Shown: positions 44,801 through 54,800 of the stretch, in pieces
Numbering within the stretch: the stretch's first letter is position 1
Layout: each line of letters begins with the position of its first letter
Assembly: GCF_000002995.4 (NCBI RefSeq)
Contig: NW_025062477.1
Span: forward strand, 12,382,696 to 12,446,695
Origin: Brugia malayi
Lineage: Eukaryota > Nematoda > Chromadorea > Rhabditida > Onchocercidae
Direction: 5' to 3'
DNA: 64,000 nucleotides
The notes under the pieces: model-generated
What the model saw: the letters and a program-made list of their open reading frames with translations, nothing else
The model's database searches: none
Told to the model about the DNA's origin: nothing
Made by a program: the position numbers and the translations under genes

Positions 44801-45822
44801 TAGTAGACAAGGAAACATTAACACATACAATAACACTGCTAGGATTAGTAGACAAGGAAACATTAACACATACAATAACACTGCTAGGATTAGTAGACAA
44901 GGAAACATTAACACATACAATAACACTGCTAGGATTAGTAGACAAGGAAACATTAACACATACAATAACACTGCTAGGATTAGTAGACAAGGAAACATTA
45001 ACACATACAATAACACTGCTAGGATTAGTAGACAAGGAAACATTAACACATACAATAACACTGCTAGGATTAGTAGACAAGGAAACATTAACACATACAA
45101 TAACACTGCTAGGATTAGTAGACAAGGAAACATTAACACATACAATAACACTGCTAGGATTAGTAGACAAGGAAACATTAACACATACAATAACACTGCT
45201 AGAATTAGTAGACAAGGAAACATTAACACATACAATAACACTGCTAGGATTAGTAGACAAGGAAACATTAACACATACAATAACACTGCTAGGATTAGTA
45301 GACAAGGAAACATTAACACATACAATAACACTGCTAGAATTAGTAGACAAGGAAACATTAACACATACAATAACACTGCTAGGATTAGTAGACAAGGAAA
45401 CATTAACACATACAATAACACTGCTAGAATTAGTAGACAAGGAAACATTAACACATACAATAACACTGCTAGGATTAGTAGACAAGGAAACAATAAAACA
45501 TACAATAACACTGCTAGGATTAGTAGACAAGGAAACAATAAAACATACAATAACACTGCTAGGATTAATAGACAAGGAAACATTAATACTTACTTGAAAT
45601 AAATGTTCATGCAAGCATGTGTATTGGATGTGATACGGTGCTAACTTTTCTTCACCTTTAATTTCAACATTAATATGTAATCGGATAGCACCACTAACTG
45701 CTGATTTATCCGTTCTTTTCTCTATAAATAATAAATAATAACAAAAGATTTTTAATTTAGAAAAAAAAAAATTTAATTCTAATCTTTAAAAATCTAACAT
45801 TTGACTTTTAACATTAGCGAAG

Positions 45823-45854
<32 letters not shown>

Positions 45855-48800
45855 AAATCCGTTTGATTTGAAAGTAATAAAAATATAAAAATGCTACTTC
45901 AATAAAAAAAAAATTAAGATAAAATGCATTTGTTCAAACGAAAACACATGTAATTACAACTAATATTGATTATATCACAAAAAAAGAAAAAAAATTTAAA
46001 TTATTAAAATTTATAAAAGTTAAAATGATTTCAAGATTAGTAAACAAAGATAATTTTAATTAATTCAAAATTTCTCATTAAATTTAACATGCGAAAACGC
46101 AAAAAACACTTAATTTGATTGCTTCAAGTTTTGTATACAATTGAAAATTTTTTAAACTAATGCTAAATATTAATTAATCAAAAACAAATGGCAAAAAAAG
46201 TATATAAAGAAAAAAGTAAACAGAAAATAGAAAAAAAAAATGTAAAAGTTGAAATCGTTTAATGATCAATTAGTTATTAATTAAATTTTAGTTTATTTAC
46301 CAACTAATATAATGCAATATGAATGATCAAACTTTATTACATTAATTAAATAGTTAATTAACTCGTTCATTTATAAAATATCATTTTCATTTAATTTTGC
46401 TACCATTTTTTTTTTTTTTTTTTTTCATTTTAAATTTGCTTCAAATGTTTAGAAAAAAGAGTTAAAAAAAAGGAGAACAAACCTAAATTATACCAAACAT
46501 CCATTTCACCACTTAATGTTCGTACTTCAATAATTGCTTGACCTAAGAAATCATCCGATTCACGGGTCAATTTTTGCCTCAATTTACTTTTCAAATCATT
46601 ATCTTCATCCCAGACACGAATTTTAATTCGATCAGTTGAATTATGGCATTCGCTGTAAACATTTACTAATATTACTGGTAAATTTGTTAATTGAAATTTT
46701 TAATGGCATAAATTTATGTCTCATAAATTCGATTTTTTTATTTCTTTGAAAATTATCAAAATTAAATTTATTTCTACACTTTTACTATTATTGTTATTAT
46801 TATTTATTAGTATTTGTTAATTATTATTATTACTATTTACTAATACTATTATTATTTATTATTACTGTAATTGTTAATTTTTTTTTTTCAAATTTTTTCA
46901 AAAAAATTTTTTTAAATACATTACCATTATTATTGTGATTTTAAAATTATTAATTATTATATTATTTTACATCTCATAGATGCATAAATGTATTTGAAAA
47001 AATAAATTAATAAGAAAGAAATTTTCATCGGAAACAATTCTATTATTTCATAGCAAATTTATTAAATTAGAATAATTGCTGAAAGAATCATTCAATACAA
47101 TTTTGTTTTTTTTTTTCTTTGCTGCAACTTTTAAAAAAAAAGAAAAAAGAATGAAAATAATAATTCGCTACTCTATCATATAGTTTTAATTAAAATCTAT
47201 TTTTTCTTTCTTGTTTTTAATAATTTACAATGTTTAATTATTCATTAATTAAATCGTAATTTGTTAGAAAGACAGAAAAAAAAATGTATTTTAATAATAT
47301 TATTCAATTTATTTGCTATCATTTAAATATTTTAATGAAATGTATAAATTAAATTCCACAGTTAATTAATATTTATCAATCAATTTTCTTTTCTAAAATT
47401 GTTGCTAAAATTTTCTAAAATTTTTCTTTTCATTTTTATTTTGAAAAAAAAAAAAGTTGTAAACATACAAGAAAAATTTTTCATTCCATATTGGATTCAA
47501 TTCCTGATGTATTGTACGTGTACGTTTCTTCATTTTACCTACCTGAGCGGTAACATATGGATCACTTTTACCCGTTTTGTCTTTGGCTATTAAACCTTGA
47601 GCACATATCACTGAAATTAGATATTAATTTTTCTTTCCTTTTTCTTTTTTAAAAAAATTCTTGCAGAAAAAAAAAAAATACACAGATAATCGGAAATTAA
47701 ATAGATTTAAAAATATTTAATCAGAAATTAAATAGATTTAAAAGTATTTAATCGAAAATTAAATAAATTTTAAAGATTTATAAAATTAAATAAATTTAAA
47801 AATATTTAATCATAAATTAAATAGATAGATTTAAAAGTATTTAATTGGAAAATAAATAGATTTAAAAAAAAAAAAAGCACAACTTTCATCTCTAACTTGA
47901 TAAATTTCATTTCAAATTTCAATTACATCGATTTTCTTCAACAATTAATGGAATAAAATTGAACACTTCTCTTTTTTTTTTTTTCTTTTTGAATTACATT
48001 TTTATCAAATCAAAGTTATATAGCAAACTAATTAATTAAAACTATCAATTAACGATATGCAATAAATTAGTAGAAATATGTTTTTTTTTTGAAAAAAAAA
48101 AATTAAAAAATATATAAATTAAAATTATATTTTCGTTTTATAAATCACATCATTCATTTCAATTCTTAATTTTTTCAAGTTTTTTCTCTTTTATCATTTG
48201 CAGAAATTTTTATTCCTCTTCCTTAAAGTGATTTAAATCAATTTTTAATAACATATAGTTACTGATAAATCAAATAAAAAAAGAAATAGCATTTAAAATA
48301 GACAACAGATTAAATTTTATATTTTAATTTAAGAAATTATTACCAGTAAGAGCAATTTTTGCACTCCATTTTGAGCTACCTTCTAGAATACTTGTTTTCA
48401 CCTGTTTCAGTGATTCTTCCTGTGTTTCCAAATCAACATTAAATATGACCCTAAATATGATATTGAAATATTAGAAATCATTTTAAGACCAGTTAATTAA
48501 TTAATTAATATTTAATTATTATTACCAATTAATCATTCAATCATTATTTACTTGGAAATTTTTCAAAAATATAAGAAATCATTTTAGAACTAATTAATCA
48601 TTTAATTATAAAGTTGCATTTTATTTAGAAACATGAAATGCTGGATTTTTTGTTTTTTTTTTTTTTTTTTTTGTTTTTGTTTTTTTTTTTTTTTTTTGGA
48701 AAAATTACAAAACATTTTAAAAGAAATCAATCATTCAATTAAAAATGATTCAAAATCTATTTAAAAACATTGTTGTTAATCAAAAAATTTTAAATATTAG

Positions 48801-51800
48801 TAATTATGGTGTAAAGGAAAAAAAAAAAGTTAATTGTGACAAATTAGAATGTTAAACTGATAAAAATAATTATATAGTTAATATTAATTATTATAATTGA
48901 TAATGATAACAAATGATAATGATAATGATAATAATAATCATAATTATAATCGCAGTAATAACGATTGCAGTAATAATAATATAACAATAATGGTAACAAT
49001 GAACAATAAAAATATGTTGTTAAAAATTTGCATAATAAACTAATAATTACAGCTACGCTTAAATAATTAATTAATTAGATGTAATTAAAATGTTCACATT
49101 TAAATGTGACACAATTTGAATGAAAAACAAACCTAACAGTGTCAAAGATTTCAGGCTTATTTCTCTCTTGCATTTTCATCCTTTCTCGAATAACTGCCAT
49201 TAAATTTTGTGTTCGATTACCTTCGCCGTGTTTTGAGCTTTTTCCGCCGCTCCTTCAAATGAATTTTATCTCGTAAAATTGACAACTTTTGTAATTAAAT
49301 GAAAAAGAGCGTAAAATTGTTGAAATAATTGAAATGAAATGAAGCAAGAAAAGAGAGAGAGAAAAAAAAGAAAAAAAAAATTTTATTAAAATGTTAAATT
49401 TGACAGTTATACTTTACAACAAAATTTCTTCTTCATATAACATATCAGATTTCCTTTTTCATTAAATATTTACTTTACTATTGGATTAAAAATGGATTAC
49501 AAAAAAAAGTTGGGTTGGAGTTTTTTTTTTTTTTTTTAAAATTTATCCAAAATTTAAAAATGAATACTTTGCAAACAATCGGCACTTAATAAATCACGGC
49601 ATTTATCGTGTACTTTAACGCCACATTCTGCACATTTTAAACCTTGAAATAATTCAAATTTAACAATTTAAACAATTAAATTAGTATTTTTATTTTTTGA
49701 AAATATAAATTTATAATTAATAAAGGATAAAGCTATTTGTTATGCAACTAATTTTGTAGGCAATTTAAAAAAGGGAAATTATTTGTTATTGTAAAAAAAA
49801 AACATTCATTTCAAAGAGAAATAAGATAACCCAAAGCTTAAAAATTTGTTGAACAATTTAAATTTCAATCAGAGTTTTGGCAATTATGCCTATTATACTG
49901 ATCAAACAACAATTGTGTTAATTGCTGCACGAATAAACAACAACAACAAGAACGATATGAAATACCTGATATGCTAGTCTTATTTGCTTAATAAAACTTT
50001 AGCAATATAAATAATACTAGACTAACCTTGTCGAGCTAGGCCCCACAATAACCCTTCACATTCATGGCACCATGTTGGAGTTTGAAAATTGGTCAATTGA
50101 AAATTATGCGGTGTTGTACAACTGATCGGATAAATTAAGGCTTGTAATGTTTTCTTGTAAACATGCATTTTCTGAAAAAAAAAAGTTCAAATAATAATAA
50201 TAAGTAATACTAATAATAATAATAAGTAAACAATAATAGATGCAGAGAAAATGCATTGTCAAAACTATATAAATGCTAATTAATTTAGATTAAAATATTA
50301 ATTTCCAAAATAAAATTTTTATCGTCCAAAAAACAAATTTTTCTCTTTTTTTTTTAAAAAAAAAAGAAAATATAATTTGAAATTGATTAACCAATTCTTC
50401 ATCACCAAATGTTGTTTTAGCAGCATTTGCTAGGCCAGCTTGAGCACGTTTTGTTGCCATTGTCTACAATTAATATAATCATAATTTCATATTTTAAAAA
50501 ATGATTATTCAAATAATGATAATTTACTAAATGATAACAATGATAACAATTAATTCAAGCTTTTAAAACATTCATCATTCAAATAAATTAATTTTGGTTA
50601 GTAAATATGTCTAATTAATTTCAAAACAACATAACAATACAGAAGGATAAGTTATTTCAGGTTAATTACTAAATATTTACAAACAAAAATTATTTGAAGC
50701 GTATAAGCAAAATGTGTTAGCATTTCAGTTATTTCAAAGCTAAACAAAACAAAATTTTGCATTATCTTTTTTTTTTTTAACTTTTTTTTATTTTCAATAA
50801 AACATATTTTCTTTTCATTATCTTTTTTTTTTCCTTTGTTTCATTCATAAATTTTTATTTTAAAAAGTAAAATTGAAATTTGTATTGAAAGAAAAAAACT
50901 ATTATAATTTTTTTATAAAACTGAATAAAAATTAATTCATATATATATAAATAAATAAAATTTATCAAAGATAATTTTTATTATAACTGAAAATAAAATT
51001 TAATATAGCAATGAAAAGTTTATTAATTAAAATAGCTTTAAAATTCTTTTCGGAGAAAAAAAAACGAAATCAAAATAAACAAATAAAATTATTTAATTTC
51101 AAATTTGTAAAAAAAAAAAATTGAAAAAGAAAAAATATGCAAAAGAGAGAGAGAGAAAGAGAGAAAGAAAAGGGATAAATAGTTGCTTTCCAAGCAATTA
51201 AATTTATAATACTAAAAATTAATTAATAAATATAGAAAAAATGAAATAAAAAGAACTTAAAAAATTTATTCAAATAATCTTTTTGCATTTACAAATTAAG
51301 TATTCATTTACTGTTTTTCATTCCGAAAAAAAAAAAAGGAAATAGAAAAGAAAGGAAAAAAGTTTTTCATCTTATCAACATTATCTGTAAAGATTTCTTT
51401 TTTAAAATTTCTTTTTTTTTTAAATTAAAGATTTCTTTTTTAAATTATAATAGAATTTGAAATTAATAAATCACAATTATTAATTATTAATTAAACGTTA
51501 TTTTGAGAGAAATATTCCAATTGCTTCTGATAAATTAATTTTTTTCTTAATGCATATTTTAATCTTTTTTGATTTTTTTCAAAAGATGAAACCTGAAATT
51601 TAATTATCAGAAACAATTAAAAGTTAATTTTGGGATTGATACATGCACATGCAAAAAGATTTAGCCATAAAAAAAAAAAAATTAAAAAAAAAATTTGGCA
51701 ATAAATTAATGCAAGCAAAATTGTTAGTACTAAATTACAAACTAAATAATTTCTTCCTCTATCATTTAATAATTTTTATAGTAAAAATTATTTCATTCCG

Positions 51801-54800
51801 TGCATTTTATTTTATTATAAATTTTATTACTAAAATATTTTAATATCAATCATGCAAAAAAATAATGGAAAATAAACAAAATTTAACTTTTCTAATTGAT
51901 AAAATTAGTATATTATAAACATATTACAATAATAATAAATCTTTAATTAATAAATTAAAGCCATGCTAAGCTATTATTATTATTATTTAAATAAAACATC
52001 GAAAAAAACAACCATAAAAAAAAAAAAAAATTGAATGCATTGTAGGTATTTACTTACCTTCAAAACCTGCAAAAAAAGAAAATAAAAAGTTTATTTTAGA
52101 AAAATTTTATGCTAATTACTCTCTTTTTTTTAAAAAAAAAGAAAAGTGACAAGAAAATCGTTTAATATAATTAAAGTAAATTTTTTTATTTTACTTTTAA
52201 ATTTAGTAATACAAATTTTCAAATGTGTTAAATTTTTGCCAAAATTTAAATTTATCAAAAAAAAAAAAAACTTTTTTCAACCTTGCAACTTATAAATGAA
52301 TTTGTTTAACAATGACAAAATTAATAATTATAAACAATAAATTAATATTTATAAGGAAAAACTTAGAACAAAATTATCCATAAATTACTGAAAAAAAGAA
52401 AATAAAAAAAAAAAAAGGTTGAAAATTCAAGGAAAATATGTAAATAAATGAAAAGAAAAAAGGAAAAATAGTTGATTTTTCCTCATATATTGTTTTTTTT
52501 TTTATTTTATTTTTTATTTTTTGTTTTGATTTTAAACATAAATTATTAATGGATGAAAATTAAACATTAGGAATGATTATAACATTTAAAATAATTATGA
52601 TTAATTAGAAAGTTAACAAAATTAGTTCAAAAAAAAACTGAATTTACACTTTTTTTCTTTAATTTTAATATTGGTTAAAATTTTAGCAAAAAAAAAAAAA
52701 AAATTATTTATTCGTTTTATTTTTTGAATAATTTAAGCTAAAATCAATCTAATGAAGGAATCAATTCAATAAAAAAATAAAAATAATGTAATAATCGATT
52801 GATATAAATATTACAAATTTTATTACTTTTCAATTGCTAAAAATTTCACTAATTAGAATAATTAAATAAATAAATAAATTAGTTAATTGATAGAAATAAT
52901 CAATAATCGAAAATAATCAAATAATCAAAATTATGAAACTTTCCCAGTGAGAAATTTAATTATTAGCTAAGAATCTCTATGTAAGACACAAAAAAGAGCT
53001 AATTAGTTAATTAAATAATTAAACTATTTAAGTAATTAAAATCATCTCTTCAAAAAAAAAAAAAAAAAATTAGCTATTAACAAATCCAATAATCGATTTA
53101 ATTCAACATGAAATGAATTAAAAAATGATAAACAAACCTACTATTAGCTCAACTACTGTCAACTTAATGCTATTTGTTACATCAATTAGAATAAAGAAAT
53201 AAACAAATTAATTAATTAATTAAGCTAATAAATAGTAAAAATTATGAAAATTTCACAAAATAATTTAATTCAAATAGGACTAAATTACATAGCATTAATT
53301 CATATTTAAATAGATTTATTCAAACTAAAAATTTAAAAAAGCAAAATAAATTAAAATTAAAAAAAAAAAACATACCAATTCACTAACAAGCGGTATTGTC
53401 TTTTTAGTGCGTGATATATTCATATCAGGCATTGCAACAATACTTTTATAAAAGGCACTTGATGAATTTTCAGCATTATCATCTTCTAATAATGTTGGCT
53501 GAAAAAAAATTTATCATATAAATTTCATCAATTTAGTTTCTTTTTTTTTTAAATTTTTTATTTTATTTTTTTTTTTTTAAAAAATAATAGTAACTTTTCT
53601 GAGTTATATAGCTTTATATAATCAGTATTTCAATTCATTCTTCTTCTATTTTTTTTTTAAGGTACGTCATAAACACCTGTTAAATTCACCTCCCACTCTT
53701 CTATATAGCCTATGATTTTTATTTTTTTTTAAATTATTACTATAGTAGTTATGTCATCTTACTTTTCTTTCTTTTTTTTTTTGTTCTTTGAAAATGATTT
53801 GTCAACTTTTTTACACGTCATTTATGTTTAATGTTTATAACAGATTTTCAACTCGTTACTTTTTTTTTTTTTAATTTGAAAATACATTTATCAAAGAAAT
53901 AATTAGCTCTTTTTTTTTTCATTCACTTTTTTTTGATGAAATCATTGATCATATTTGTGACTTCACTTTTATTATTAAGTTGAAAAATTTTTATCAATAG
54001 AATATGCGCATTTCTATTTACTTCAAATATTCCGTCATTTTTGTAAATATATTCCTCTCTTTTTCTTTTTTTTTTTTTTTTTTGTTTTTAAATATTCTTT
54101 TAATTTGAAATATATATATATCAATGTTCTTGTAAATAATTTTTTTTTTTTTTTTTACCTGTTCTTTGCTAACCTTTGTTCGGTTAAATTATTATAAACA
54201 ACCAAGAATTGTGATTAAAATTTAAAAAAAAAAAAAAATTAAAAATTGGTGGATTATATATTAAATATAAATCGTTTTTCTGCTAATGAATTTTTTGTTA
54301 ACTTTGAATTTTAATTAATTTCAAAAATTTTTCACCAATTTATTAAATTTATACAGAATTCTTGACTAAATTCGAAATTGATTCATACAATGTAGGCTTT
54401 TTAAGATTTTTAATTTTATTTAATCATATTAATTAGCTTATTTAACTTTGGAAAAAGACTAACTTTTATTCAAAAAAAAAAAAGAAACTAATTTAAAAGG
54501 AAAGCTTGAAAATATGAATTTTTTGAAAAAAAAAATAAAAAGATAACGTGAAATTTGTATATTTAAAAGTGTAGTCATTTTCAAATTTACAAAATTTAAT
54601 TTTTAATATTTTTTTAGATCAATTATTTTATTTGCCTTAATTTATTTTATGAATATATTTATAAATACAAAATTTTATTTAACATGTTTTTCTGATTAAT
54701 CGAATTGTTTTCTTTTTTTTTTTTATTTTATCACAAATATTCAACAAGTGGGTTTAATCTATTTATGGATAAATTTTTTTTTTTTATATATTTATATGAA

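Noticed and set aside
44604..45614. 336-aa and 294-aa repetitive minus-strand open frames ([15 protein letters not shown] and [15 protein letters not shown] repeats)
   Set aside because: They are translations of the 45-bp minisatellite in an unc-13 intron; only the first seven residues (MHEHLFQ) are real exon sequence.
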